Part shown: positions 43,526 to 54,927 of the stretch, piece by piece
Layout of the letters: each line of letters starts with the position of its first letter
Numbering within the stretch: the stretch's first letter is position 1
From: Austropuccinia psidii
Lineage: Eukaryota; Basidiomycota; Pucciniomycetes; Pucciniales; Sphaerophragmiaceae
DNA length: 64,000 nt
Direction of reading: 5' to 3'
Assembly (NCBI GenBank): GCA_023105745.1
Contig: JALGQZ010000011.1
Coordinates: 19,866,975 to 19,930,974 of the forward strand
Made by a program: the position numbers and the translations under genes
The notes under the pieces: model-generated
The model's input: the letters and a program-made list of their open reading frames with translations, nothing else
Database searches by the model: none
What the model was told of the DNA's origin: nothing

Positions 43526-44768
43526 AATAGGTACATAGACCCTATTTGATTCTTCTTTCTCTTTCAGAGTTCATGAGCTTGAAATCTTTATTCAATAAAG
43601 AAGAATGGGGCTTGTCCCTCTTCTGAAAATTCTTCTTCTTCTTATAACTTGAACTTGAAGAATTTTGAGGATGAGAAGAACTTGACTTTGAGGCTTCTGG
43701 CGTCTTCTCTTGATGATTACTCTTTTCATTTTGCCTCTCATGATACCTGGTATCAAGCTCCAGGGTAATATCCATTAAGTCTTGAAGAGAGTCAATTCTT
43801 GAAGGATGGGATGCCAATTGATCCAAAATCCTGGATGGCAATCCCTTCCTGATATGATGGATAAGAGCTCTTTCACCCCAATCTCCAATTCTTGAGACAA
43901 GACTTCTGAAATCAGCAATGTATAAAGATACATGCCCACCTTCATTCATTCTTAAAAAATCCAATTCTGCTTCAGCTTTCCTGACTTCATTTGGGTCCCC
44001 GAATAAGGTGAAGAGTTGATATTCAAATAATTTCAATGAATTGAGAATGTAATTTGGATCTTGATTGGTGAGATTGGAAAGATAAGGCTCAATCCATTTT
44101 GCAGCCCTGCCAATTAGAAATGAAGTGGCATAAAGGACCTTCTTCCTGTCTTGAGCAAAGCTTGCTGGATCATTATGAAAAATGAGTTTGTAAGACTGAA
44201 TAAAGCTTCTAACTTTGAAGGGTTGAGTCCCATCAAAGCATTCTGGTGCCTTCATAGATGGAGTCTTGAAGGCTGGTGGTCTTGATGCTTCAGAGGATGA
44301 AGCTGCTTGAAGATTGGCCATAATTTGAGTCATTTGCTGCATAATGGCCAATAAAGATGGTTCAGACTGATGAGAGACAAGCTGATTAGACTGGGATAGA
44401 GTTTGCCCTCCAGAACCTTGGGATGCCTTCCCTGGAGCAGGGACACCTTCAGTACCATCAGACTCTTCCTCTTCCACAGAATTCTCCTCCTCCTCTTCAC
44501 CATCTTCACCTGGACCCTTGAAAATGGTCCTTGAAGTTCCTGGAAATTGGCCAACTACTCCTGAGAATGAGCTTGATCTTCTTAGCACTCTTCCTTCCTT
44601 CCTCGACGGTGCTGCTCCTTCCAAAGTGGGTCCTCTGTTCAATTTGGCCCTAAGTTGAGAAACTGCTGGGGTGCCATCAAGAGGAGCCCTTGGAGTTGGA
44701 ATGAGAACAGCTTGAGTTTCAGGCTGAGATCTTGTCTGCCTTGCAGGAGGTGAGTGTTGGATGGGCAT
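43428..44768 (-). pseudogene. gag: H1 Gag with one nonsense codon
   Basis: I chose the ATG at 44768 (MPIQHSPPARQTRSQ) over an upstream one at 44807, because H3 starts its copy with the same MPIQ. A Ser/Pro/Glu-rich N-terminus (EEEEENSVEEEESDGTE) precedes a Gag core (APECFDGTQPFKVRSFIQSY, FLIGRAAKWIEPYL, FEYQLFTLFGDPNE, ALIHHIRKGLP). After SERERRIK a TAG (43542-43544) interrupts. In the same frame a zinc knuckle follows (CTYCGGKHSLQSC) and the frame closes at 43428. The known role is packaging element RNA in virus-like particles. Confidence 0.88.
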
Positions 44769-45519
44769 GATTTCAGGATAAAATGAAATAAAATGAAAAA
44801 GAATCAAGATTTGAAGATGAAAACTCGAGGCAATTCGAAATAATGCTTGAAGTCAAAAATCAAAATAAATATCTTGGGGAAAATCAACAAATCAATGAAT
44901 CAAATGAAATCTTCCGATAAATCAATCAATGAAATGTCAAATGAAAACTTGAAGTCAATGAATCAATATGTCAAATCATTCAAAATCAAAATCTTGCAAA
45001 ATCAATCAATCAATCAAATGAATTCTTAAAGAAAAATCAATTTATGTCAAAATTCTTGATGTAAAAATCAGCAAAATCAATGAAATTTTCAGGTCAATCT
45101 ATTTTCTTCAGGTCAATATCAATATATGTCAAATCAATCAATCAAATCAAAATCAAGTGGGTTCTTCTTTAAAAATCAAAATTCTTGAAGAATGAATCAA
45201 ATATGAATATTGAAGTGAAGAATGTGTCTGAATAACTTGATGAAAAATTTGAAATCAAATGAAAATTAAGATGACGCCTGAATTATGAATGAATTAAAAA
45301 ATTTGATGATTTGAATAAGAATTAAAAAGAGAAACAAAAATAAAATTGGGTTCAGCTTTCAATTTTCAGAATGAAGAATTAATGAGAGAAAATTGAGAGG
45401 TGACAATGAATTATAAGTTTCATAAGCATTAAAGAATCATGATTTCATTGAAATGAGTGAATGAAATTAGAAAGAAAGAATGAACAGAATAAAAAGAAAT
45501 TATCAGTTATTTGATATAA
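44769..45519 (-). other. H1 leader rich in ATCAA words
   Basis: Non-coding, low complexity. Degenerate AATCAATCAA and GAATCAAATGAA words fill 44860-45190. There is no TGG-type primer box next to the LTR; the minus strand there reads TTATATCAAATAACTG. H3 has the same kind of leader. Confidence 0.5.
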
Positions 45520-46935
45520 TGTCACAGGCGCTCTTGGACAGAAATACAAGAGTGGCCTGGAACTCAGCAATCAGGGCACTCACTTGGAAGACTCCAAAGA
45601 ATAAAGAATAAATTCCTCTAAGAAATATGCAGGTGCAAGATGAGATGCAATGAGAGGAAAGAGAATACAAATGGCCAAAGAGCCAACCAAGTAAGTCCTT
45701 AATCAATGTTTCAACCTGTCAAAATGAACAATGGAATTAGGAAGGATATGACCACCAAATATCCATTGACAGGCAAAGAAAGAAAAAGAGAAAAGGTGCT
45801 AAATGACTGACTTGATAATATCAGTATTCACTTAACAAAAATGTTAAGATAAATAAAAATAAAATAAAATCAAAATATATTAATTAACTGGGGAAAACCC
45901 CCCAGGGTGGAAAGGGTAGCCGGTATATGTGAAAAGTTGGGAGTTTGAGTTCTTAAGGCTGAAAACTGATCTGTATTGATCCTTGAGGCTGTATTGATTG
46001 TTTTGGGAATTGATACAGCTGGCTAATATTGAAATATAATTGAGTTGAATGAATTTCCAATGCTTGAAAATGAAATACAGTTCTTGATGGATCCAGACTG
46101 TATTGAAATGAATATGGTTGCAAAGATGGATTGAGTGGATCTTTGACACTTGACAATTGAATGAATGAATGAATAAATGAACTGCCTCTTGAATCCCTTG
46201 AGAATGGTTGAACAGTATTGCCTTGGAGGAATCCTGTGAATGGAATTATTCAATGACGTCTTGATGGCGTGATTGGTCTTTGATGCTGAAACACTTGCTC
46301 TTGAGCCTTGATGAGTCCTCTGAAGGATTGCGTGCCTTGATGACGTGATGATATGTTGGAATGTTGAAATGACCATTTGATATTGTCACCATTTAATCGC
46401 TGTTGAAAAATGATGCACAATGATATATAACATCATTTATGGCATATTGGTTCATTGGAAAGAAGATTACGTCCAAAGGTCTTGAGATGGAAAGACAGAG
46501 GGGAAAAGATAAATGTGATGGCTTCAGAGCTTGGAAGAGTGTTTCTGGGTCCTTTCGGGCTTTTGGCTACTTTTTGTTTCTGAGCCAAAAACTGCCCCAA
46601 AAGGCGGGAAAGTGTCTTTTGGACACTTTGCGTCAAAGTGCGCCAAAATGCGCATTGTGAGCCCAAATGACCAAAAACAGCCATTTGGGCCATTTCCCCT
46701 GGTTTTGAGGGAAATGACCAGAAATACCCATTTGGGCATAAATTGCCGCTATGGCTTCTGGATTGAGGTGAAAGGCCATGAAGGCCCCAAAAGACAAATG
46801 GCCATAAATGGTCCATAAGATGATGACGTGGAAATATTGGCCACTGGTGATGGATATGGCCAATTGGCCATAAAAGGACTGTGGTTTGATATGCCATATG
46901 GAGATCCAAGGAGGTGAATTGCCATGGTTGTGACA
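45520..46935 (-). repeat. LTR shared by H1 (5') and H2 (3')
   Basis: It serves as 5' LTR of H1. It is followed on its right not by target DNA but by the polypurine tract and 3' region of a second H copy, so the two copies share it. Confidence 0.85.
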
Positions 46936-47736
46936 GTACCCCCCCACCTTGAAATGGTGAGCTCCTGAGCACCAATACAAGGTGAAGCCTGTTGAGGCTA
47001 TTGGAAAGGATTGACAGTGGCGTAGAGGAAAGTTCTTTTAAGAGGAAAATAAAATAATAACTGATATTAAAAATTTGTCATATGACGCAGGACTTGCTTG
47101 ATCTTCTTTTGAGATTGGCTTCAAGATTGATGATGTTTGAAATGAATGAATATCTTGACGTGAAATTTGACATGATAAAATGAAAATGAAAATAAAATTT
47201 GATATAAAGAATGAAAATTAAAATAAAACAAAGAGAAAAGAGAAAAGAAAAATGACTGGAATGTTGAGGAGGTTCCAATCTTCATCACGGAGGTTGATAA
47301 CTGATTTTGAAATTGGCCAAGGACCTGGAAAGAGAAATTTGATTCCAGGTGCTCACAAAGTGGCCAAGGTGATGTCTTGACAACATTGTAGACCCCTCAG
47401 GGAAGTGCACACCAGGAGAGGAACTTACTTTTCATAGTTACCACTCCCAGCAGTGCCATAAAAATAAAAAAAATATGTTGAAGGGATGAATTTGAATTTG
47501 CAATCTTGGAATTGAATTGAAAAGTGAATAGCCCATTGTCCAAAGTGAAAATGGCCATAAGATTGGAAATGAAGTTAAAAGCCATGCCAAAGATCTGTGT
47601 CCAAAATCGCAAAGTGTTCACAGAGTGGCCAAGGTGATGCTTACAACAATAAAAAGAGTAGAATACCCCTAAAGGTGCATACCAGGAGTGGGACTTACAT
47701 TTGGTAATTCCTCTCCCCACCAAGGACCATAATGAA
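46936..47736 (-). other. H2 polypurine tract and 3' untranslated region
   Basis: Close repeat of 28865-29665, including the C-run, the pair of ACTTAC/TTGGTAATT blocks and the AT-rich stretch near 47170. No gene. Confidence 0.6.
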
Positions 47737-48845
47737 TCAAGCTTTTGAAGAATTGGGCCCACTCTTGTCAGGAAATAATGAATGACAATCTTTGACAAGG
47801 TCAGGACAATTCTTGAGGTTTTTGGTTGGTTCCCAAGTGGATCTTTCTGGGTCTTGACTGAAACCTTTCCATTCCACCAGGTACCATAATTTTCCTCTCT
47901 TAAGGTTTGAGTCCAGTATTTGAGATACTTCCCATTCCTCTTCTTCTTCAATGATGATTGGAGGAGGAGGCTCTTGATGCCTATTTGGGATTTTTGATGT
48001 CTTGACTGGTTCTAAGAGTGAAGTATGGAAGACTGGGTGGATGGACTTCCATTGAGATGGGAGCTTGAGGTGGTAGGCATGAGTGCTGACTTTCTTCAAG
48101 ATTGGAAAAGGACCCAACCATCTTTCAGACAGTTTTTTTGTGGGTCTAGTTGATTTGATGTTCTTGGAGGAAAGCCATAACATGTCACCAGGATTGAAAA
48201 CAGGTGGACTTGCTCTCCTTTTATCTGCATACCTCTTAAACCTGTTTATGGAAACTTCAAGCTTCTCTTGACATCTTGCTGTACTGATTGGATTTTTGTT
48301 GATAAATTTCCAGCAGGAGTGTCTTGAGTGATGTGAACTGAGTCAAATTGTGGATCTCTTCCATAAACAGTGAAAAACGGTGATTGTTTTGTTGAAGAGT
48401 GGTCAGAGTTATTGTAGGCAAATTCAGCCAGAGGGAGCCAGGTGTTCCAATCATCTTGATGATAACTGACATACATCCAACGGTACTGTTCTAGTATCTG
48501 ATTTACCCTCTCTGTCTGTTCATCAGTTTCTGGATTGTAAGGAGTTGACAGATCTCTTGAAATCTTGAGCTGCTGACAAAGATTGGTCCAAAAAGAAGAA
48601 ACAAAAAGAGAACCTCTATCACTAACAATGCTTGAGGGAAGGCCATTCTTTGAGAAAATATTCTTGATGAATAAATGGGCCAAATGTAGTGAAGTGATTG
48701 AAGACATTGTTGGAATAAAAACTGCCATTTTTGAGAATCTGTCCACTATGACAAGGATTGAGTCAAAGGAATTGGACAGTGGCAATGGAGTGATGAAATC
48801 CATTGAAAGAAAAATCCAAGGACCACTTGGAATGGGAAGAGGTTT
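47737..48845 (-). pseudogene. pol: H2 Pol: integrase core and chromodomain, truncated
   Basis: Minus strand. The integrase core (SMDFITPLPL, SDRGSLFV, DEQTERVNQ) runs from the break at about 48845 to 48246. It then shifts frame near 48270 and continues as MLWLSSKNIKS, LGPFPILKKV and an intact chromodomain (LWYLVEWKGF, STWEPTKNL) to the stop at 47737. Here the Trp lost in H1 (LPSQW) is kept. Upstream parts (HHCC, reverse transcriptase, gag) are absent; a CACTA sequence follows directly. Confidence 0.85.
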
Positions 48846-50826
48846 GGTTACCATTTTTCACCCACCTCAACAGGTCCTTCAGGATCCTTTATCTGTGTTG
48901 CCATTCTCATGGCCATTGCAGATGTGGTTGCCATGGGCAAGCTTACTGGATTTATTTCTCATTCAGGAAACCACTTTTGTAATTTTTGCACTATTCACAA
49001 AGCTCAGATTGACAAAATTGGTCCCCAATTTCACTACAAATACTCATACCAAAATCATAAATCAACCATTGCAAAATGGCTTTGGGCATCCCCACAACAA
49101 AGACAAGCAATTCTTTCTGAGTATGGAGTGAAATATTCAATTTTGGAAGACCTTCCATATTGGGATGCAACCAGAATAGTTAATCTTGACATAATGCATA
49201 ATTTAATACTGGGAATTTTGAAGGATCATGCAACTTTCAAATTGTGCATTCCAGAGTCCAAATCAAAAATTTACCTCAGGTCCCGCAGGAAATCTAATGA
49301 CACCAACAGTTCAGACTCAGATTCCATGACCTCCAACAGCTCTCTTGATAAAATCACATTGAGAGAGGCCCGCTCCCTGAGAAGAGACGCAGAAAAAATA
49401 ATAAATGAGCCACTCCCCACAACTTCCACCCGAAAAGACTACTTCCCAATTCCCACCCCTCACACGGAACATCCATCTAGTGGTTCTGTGGAGATTCCTT
49501 CATTTGATGCCGATTACATCCCCACTTCTGAAATCCCGTCTGAATTGGATATCACTGCACTGAGTGATCACCAGATCAAGGGTGAGGCGCTGGAGCATCT
49601 CCGACAAATCATATCTGAGACGATAATTCCCTCATCATGGACAAGAGTACCTTGCAAAATGGGTTCCCCCTCTCATGGTAGTTTGAGAGCCGCTGAATGG
49701 CCTCTCTTATACAAGGTCTATATTCCATTTTTAATGCTCAGTCAAAAGATGTCGTTAGATGAACACAAATCCACCAACACACAAAGAAACATGGGTCAAT
49801 CAGAAGAACTTGCAAATGAACTAACCAAGAATACATTCCATTTGATTAGTGCTATCAACATTGCCACAAGCTGGACTGTTTCAACAGATGATGCAAATGC
49901 ATTTTCTGAAAATTGGAAATAATTCTGCCTTTCCAATCAACAATTGTTCCCAAAACAGAAAAGTAAACCAAATCATCATTTTGCTGATCATATTCCCAAA
50001 CTCTTTCAACGTTAGGGCCCTGCACAAGCCTCAGCCACAACAGGTTATGAGCGCTTGATTGGAGTATTTGCAAAGATGCCAACAAACAACAAAATATGTA
50101 TGTCAATTAATAAGATCAATATATTCACATTGATTCAACACATGAACTGAATAAGACTAACTTCTTGCAACTCTGAATAGATGATTTAGACAAAACCTTA
50201 CTTCAACATATCAGTCAATGTTCCAAACTTTCTGTTCTCCCAAAATCCCCATGCGTCCCATGTGAAATAAAACAACACCTGCAGCTTTCAATCACCAAAA
50301 ACATAACAAACCGTCCCGCCATGACCAAGAAAATGACGGTTGCCTGGTTGAGTACTTACAGAATTTACATTCAACAAGGGAAAGAGCTGAATGGATCAGC
50401 TTAGAAACTACCATAAAATCCACAAGTAATCCCACTTTGAGGATTGTTTTACCTTGTCATTTTCCAGTTTCAAACATTAATATTTGGAGAAATATATTAT
50501 CAACTGCATCCAAAAATGTCAGCAACAGTGTGATATGTTTTCTGAGGGGAAATGCATGACATTTTGGTGTTATTAATAGCATTTTTAAAGTTTCTGAGCC
50601 ATCTTGCATGCTGAACAATAGCTTTCTAATATTAAAAAGTTTGAAGGTTGATGTGAATTTCTTACCAGATTGGCTGCATCTCAATATTTATAAAGCTGTT
50701 GGTTTTGATGATGGAAAATTGATTATATCTGAAGAAGAAATAGAAGGTAACTGTGGATTGTATGATAACAAAGTTATGTCATGTGGACTGCTTGTAATGA
50801 TAAAACCATTATTTCATGATACTTAG
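48846..50826 (+). pseudogene. CACTA-type transposase (Tnp2 family), broken
   Basis: Plus strand, starting abruptly inside the catalytic region: DVVAMGKLTGFISHSGNHFC, then NFCTIHKAQ, LEDLPYWDATRIVNLDIMHN and LILGILKDH, a hallmark Tnp2 block. A long Ser/Thr-rich segment follows (residues about 120-240 of the open part), then IPSSWTRVPCKMGSPSHGSL and AAEWPLLYKVYIPF. In-frame stops at 49919 (TAA) and about 50012 (TAG, where a Trp is expected before GPAQ) precede ERLIGVFAKM. After a decayed gap, about 50440-50826 holds FLRGNA, HFGVINSIFKVSE and a C-terminal domain. Such enzymes cut and paste DNA transposons. The N-terminus and terminal repeats are not seen. Confidence 0.8.
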
Positions 50827-51517
50827 TCTGTAAAAATGCAAATCTCTCAGATTCATTAGAAATTTTGCTAGTGAAATAACTGTCTCAAAATTTGGTGACA
50901 TGAGACATGCCATTGTGACCAGCAAAGCCCATTATTTCACATTGCCACAAAGAAATTCCTATTTTGACATTGGGTACAGTGTGAAAAGCCAATTTCAATG
51001 ATCAAATGTCCCACACACTCACCTATCACAGAATCCAAAATTTCCAACTGCACCATCATCACGTTGGAAGGGGAATGTCCCTTACACACACTCTTAGGCA
51101 CCCGCTCCCACACGGGCACATGCACACGCACCTGCCCCCGCACGGGCGGACGCACACACACACGCTTACGCACCTGCCCCCACGCATGCACACGCACACG
51201 CACCCCCACATGCACATTCAATGCAACCGCACTGCACCGGTGGTATTGTGCGGCGGGCTCTACCAGTGTCATCTGCAAAATGACAATCCCATGGAGGCGC
51301 AGTCCTTTCATGGAGGACCTGGTGAGGTCAAACCCCCCTCTACATCAAGACTGGCTGAAGCACCTCTTTGATGTGTGTATGTGGAAACAGGTGGGCCTTG
51401 TGTAATTTTTACCAACTTTTGGATGGTTGAGGGAGGATCTGGTGGTGAGGAATCTCAGTTGAAGGTACAGGGGAACCAATATTGGCAGATGTCACAGGAT
51501 TTGGTGTAAGACAAGAG
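50827..51517 (+). other. Non-coding stretch downstream of the transposase
   Basis: No gene recognised. It includes the CA-rich tract 51085-51225. The open frames across that tract are repeat artefacts. It may be the 3' part of the CACTA element. Confidence 0.4.
51085..51225 (+). repeat. Degenerate CACACG/CACGCA microsatellite-like tract
   Basis: Imperfect CACACGCAC, CACCTGCCCC and CACGGGC words repeat for about 140 bp. It is GC-rich and CpG-rich in an otherwise AT-rich, CpG-poor window. Confidence 0.7.
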
Positions 51518-51600
51518 TGTGACGTGTGCTTGACGTGAGCTTTACTTTAATCCTGCTTGACGTTTGCTTGACGTGAAGTCAATTGCAAACAATTGACGCA
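51518..51600 (+). repeat. Cluster of TTGACGT motifs
   Basis: GTGACGTG, TTGACGTGA, TTGACGTTT, TTGACGTGAA and TTGACGCA stand in the same direction within about 85 bp, four of them preceded by GC or GT. It lies exactly between the CACTA remnant and the H3 gag remnant. It could be a subterminal repeat of the CACTA element. Confidence 0.55.
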
Positions 51601-51969
51601 AGATTTGCCCTGGTGAGAGTTGGTCCTCCAGTAACTTGGGATGCCCCCACCGGAGCAGGGACACCTTCAGTGCCATCAGACTCGTCCTCTTCCACAGAAT
51701 TCTTCTCCTCCTCTTCACCATCTTCACCTGGACTTTTGAGATTGGTCCTTGAACGTTTGGGGAATCCTCCAACTACTCCCAAGAATGAGCTTCATCTTCT
51801 TGAACCTCTGCCTTCCTTCCTTAATGGTGCTGCTGCTTTCATGCGGGATCCGCTATCTAATTGGGCCCTCAGTTGAGCAACTGCTGGGGTGCCATGGAGA
51901 GGAGCTCTTGGAGTTGGAGTAAGAACAGCTTGAGTTCTGTCCTGCAGGAGGTGAATGCTGAATAGGCAT
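51601..51969 (-). pseudogene. gag: H3 Gag N-terminus remnant
   Basis: Minus strand, from ATG at 51969 (MPIQHSPP-like start, partly deleted) through RAPLHGTPAV and VVGGFPKRSRT to the acidic block and PAPVGASQVTGG. It has frameshifts relative to H1 (44768-44390). Everything downstream is gone at 51601. Confidence 0.7.
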
Positions 51970-52684
51970 GATTTTCAGGAAAAAAATTCAATTAAATAAA
52001 TAAAAAATTAAAATTTGCTTGAAGTCAAAAATCAACAATCAAATCTTGAGGAAAATCAATTACTAAAAATGAAATCTTGAAGTAATCAATCAATCAATGT
52101 CAAATGAAATCCTCAAGTCAATAAGTCAATATTTCAAAATCACTCAAATCAAAATCTTGAAAAAATCAATCAATCAAATGATCTCTTGAGGGAATATCAA
52201 TATATGTCAAAGATCTTGATGTGAAAGATCGGCAAAATCAATGAAATATTCAGGTCAATCAATTTTCTTGAAGTCAATATCAATTATATATATCATATCA
52301 ATAAATCAATTCAATTCAAGTGAAATGTTCTTAGAAATCGAAAATTCTGGAATAAAAATTCAAAATGAATCTTGATATGAAGAGTGTGTCTGAAGAATCT
52401 TGATGACCAATTTGAAAAAAACAAATGAAAAATGAGATTACGCCTGAATTAATAATGAAATAAAATTCATTATTTGAAATAAGATTTAAAAGGAAAACAG
52501 AAAAAACGTTTGGGTCAGCTTTCAATTTTCAAAATGAAGAATGAATGCGAGAAAATTGAGAAGTGACAAAGCATCATAAAGTTCATAAGAATTAAAGAGT
52601 CATAATTTTGATGAAATGAGTGAGTCAGAATGATAAAAGAATGAATGAACAGAATGGAAAGAAATTATGAGTTAATTAAGATAA
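51970..52684 (-). other. H3 leader
   Basis: Low-complexity ATCAA-rich DNA matching the H1 leader in order of motifs. No gene. Confidence 0.5.
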
Positions 52685-54322
52685 TGTCACAGGGGCTCTT
52701 GTGGAAGCAAGAGTGGCCTGGCATTCAGGAATCAAGAACTCACTTGGAGGGCTCCAAAAGAATAAAGGAATAGAAGAATATATTTCTTTAAGGAAGAATT
52801 AAAGGTAAAGACAAGTATTGAAAAAGATAAAAGAAAAGGAAGCCAATTTCCAGTATAATAAGAAGCCAAAAGCCAAAGATCAAACCACATGAATCCTCAA
52901 TTCACTGTTCCAACCTGCAAGAATGAACAATGGAATTAGTAAAGGATATGACCACCAATATCCACTAACAGGCAAAGAAGAAAATGTGCAAATGGCTTAA
53001 TTAAGATTATCAGTATTTACTTCAATAAGGTAAAATAAAATAAGGATAAAAAAATCCAATATATTAATTAAATGGGGAAAAATTCAGCAGGTGATGAAAG
53101 GTGGCCAGTATATGGGAAAAGCTAAAAGGCTGATCCTAGAAGGTTAATCATCTGGAAGTATTGTCTGAATTGGGCTAATACAGTTCTGGCCACCATGGTA
53201 ATTGAACTGTGTGACTGAATTCCCACAGTGGAATATGAATTGCCCCAATTGGGCCAAGGCCATACAGGATACTTCATTACTACCTTTATGGACGAATTGA
53301 GTTGTCCAAGGAATGCTGAGTACTTGATTCCTTGAAAATTATTGAATATGATTGATTACCTCTGACAATCTCCCTTTGAATAGTCCTGGTGAGAATTGAC
53401 AACCCAACTCCTGCAGGGCCAGGCGGTTGGGGTCCTTGAATGGTCTTCCGGTAGCCACCAGGGAATTTCCAGACTGAATAGCTAAAAATTCCTCCTTCGA
53501 AATTGGTGATGGATTCAGGAGTTTCTTTGGAGTCACATAATTGGGTCCTGAAAGTTTCACCATTGGATTGCTGAGCAAAAATGGCGGATAATGGTATATT
53601 ATACCATACATGCACCACTCCTGGTCCTTGAGTACAGAGTGCATTGAAGGAAGGGAAGTCTTTCCCTGAACTGGAGGGGAATCCTTGCTTGGAGCTGATC
53701 TGGTGGCCTCTGATGATTGCCAGAGGCCACGTACTGATTTATGGCCAATTTGGGTCCTAAGGTTGTTTTTTCCCATTTGGGCTCAAACACTAGCTCAGGT
53801 GGGGCCACTTGTGGTTTGGGGGCTGATAGACTGCCCCCTTGGCGGCTTTTGGCCCCATTGGAATTGGGCTAAAAGGGGCCGAAGGGTCCCATGGACTGTG
53901 GCGTATGGACTGTGGGTTGTGGATTACGGTGCACAGGCTGTAGAGGCTATAGGGGGCCTAAATGGCCCAAAAAGGCCATTTAGGCCCAAATCCCCCTAAT
54001 ATAAAGGGTTGTTCCTAGGGGCCATAGGCCCCTGGAAGACTGAAAAGTCCCCCAGGCCCAAAAACAAGGATAATGGCCTGGAGGTTGGTGAGATGGGGAA
54101 TTGCCCAATGAGGCCAATGAAGGCAGGATATGGCCTGAGGCCATAAATGAGGTTTGGGCCCATATTTGGACAGTGGAAGTGTGTTATGGGCAAGAGGCCA
54201 TAGAGAACCAAAAGAGTACAATTGGCCATGAACATATTATATGGCCAATTGACCATGCCTTTGGGTCAGTTTGGAATTGCCGCGACACCCATTGAGAGGG
54301 GTTATTATTTGTGGTTGTGACA
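52685..54322 (-). repeat. 5' LTR of H3
   Basis: TGTCACAGGGGCTCTTG to GGTTGTGACA, 1638 bp, the same ends as the H1 LTR but diverged and longer. The extra length comes mostly from a GGCC-rich part (53800-54250). It abuts the ORF1 exon of element E at 54323, so H3 inserted into E. Confidence 0.8.
53804..54247 (+). repeat. GGCC word cluster in H3 LTR
   Basis: I count 18 GGCC sites in about 445 bp, many as ATGGCCA, GAGGCCA or GGGCCC and often in palindromic pairs such as AAATGGCCC...GGCCATTT. The H1 LTR has nine in 360 bp at the matching place. Confidence 0.7.
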
Positions 54323-54559
54323 CCATGCTCCATTCAAACGAATCTTTTAGGAGTTGGTGGAGCTGAAGAACTTGATCCATGTCTTTCCAGTCCTCTGGTT
54401 TGAGGTTCCTGTTAAATTGGAAAGTGAATGGCAGGGTGGGTATGATCTCCCTCAGTGTCTTGCCATCCACCACTGTGTCCCAGGTGTCCTCTTCCAGGTC
54501 TTCTGGTTCTGGACAAGCATTCTCTGTCCTCTGGTTGGTTTCCTTGGAAGCCAATGTTT
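54323..54559 (-). pseudogene. Element E ORF1 exon, cut by H3
   Basis: Minus strand. From the acceptor it reads TLASKETNQRTENACPEPED, EEDTWDTVVDGKTLREI and DWKDMDQVLQLHQLLKDSFE, then WSM where the H3 LTR begins. It is open where B has a stop (PED-LEED). It is the closest relative of B ORF1. The rest of the gene and all of Gag-Pol are missing from the window. Confidence 0.7.
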
Positions 54560-54627
54560 CTGAAGTGTACAGGTGACATATCAGTGTTTTCAAGAAGTGA
54601 AAAACTTTGTGTTAGTACGGTATTAAC
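54560..54627 (-). other. Intron between ORF0 and ORF1 (E)
   Basis: 68 bp, donor GTTAATACC, branch-like CACTGAT, acceptor GTACACTTCAG followed by AA rather than AG. It joins ORF0 and ORF1 in phase. The second AG seen in B and D is absent. Confidence 0.6.
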
Positions 54628-54927
54628 CTTTGACTGTGGCTTGTACAAATTTGTTGTCTGCTGATTTTGGCAATTTACCTTCAGAGGTTACAACTGGGTT
54701 AATTATGGTAATTTTCCCTGTACAAGTGGTTAAGGTTTGTTTACCTTGTATAGAAGCAGAGTTTTGTGGTTTTCTATTCCTCTGAGTGGCAATGGGTGTC
54801 TACCTCTTTGGTTTAATCAGGCCTTCACCGTGCCTCTTTCCTTTGCCCTTGATGCCCTCTGGTTCTCAGGGTGTCACTGGTGTGTTGACCTGTGACTGGG
54901 TCTCAAGTGGTATGTAGTTGTCTTCTA
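54628..54927 (-). pseudogene. Element E ORF0 exon, broken
   Basis: From acceptor GATTCAG/TAGAAG: EDNYIPLETQSQVNTPVTP, then TGA and later TAG interrupt. GKGKRHGEG and the end (DNKFVQATVK) match B and D. The leading part is complete here, unlike in B. Confidence 0.6.

Larger units (their letters stand above)
27453..46935 (-). mobile_element. Element H1: chromovirus (Ty3 type), interrupted by D
   Basis: Minus-strand element with LTRs at 27453-28864 and 45520-46935 (about 1.41 kb, TGTCAC...GTGACA ends). Order on the minus strand is LTR, leader, gag, pol, polypurine tract, LTR. D (31060-41105) is inserted between RNase H and integrase. Without D the element is about 9.4 kb. Nonsense codons and small indels make it inactive. 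Its 5' LTR is shared with a second, truncated copy (H2), so no target duplication can be checked at that side. Confidence 0.88.

Noticed and set aside
44847..45029. 60-codon Asn/Ser/Lys-rich frame
   Set aside because: Translation of the ATCAA low-complexity leader of H1.
46433..46975. 180-codon open frame on the minus strand with repeats at 28584
   Set aside because: Lies in the H LTR and is made of GGCC-rich repeat; not conserved as protein in H3 or H4.
50937..51311. 124-codon minus-strand frame over the CA-rich tract
   Set aside because: Val/Arg repeats from GTGCGTGTG words; no gene context.
51006..51405. Two His/Thr-rich open frames of 121-135 codons
   Set aside because: Both are translations of the CA-rich microsatellite-like tract.
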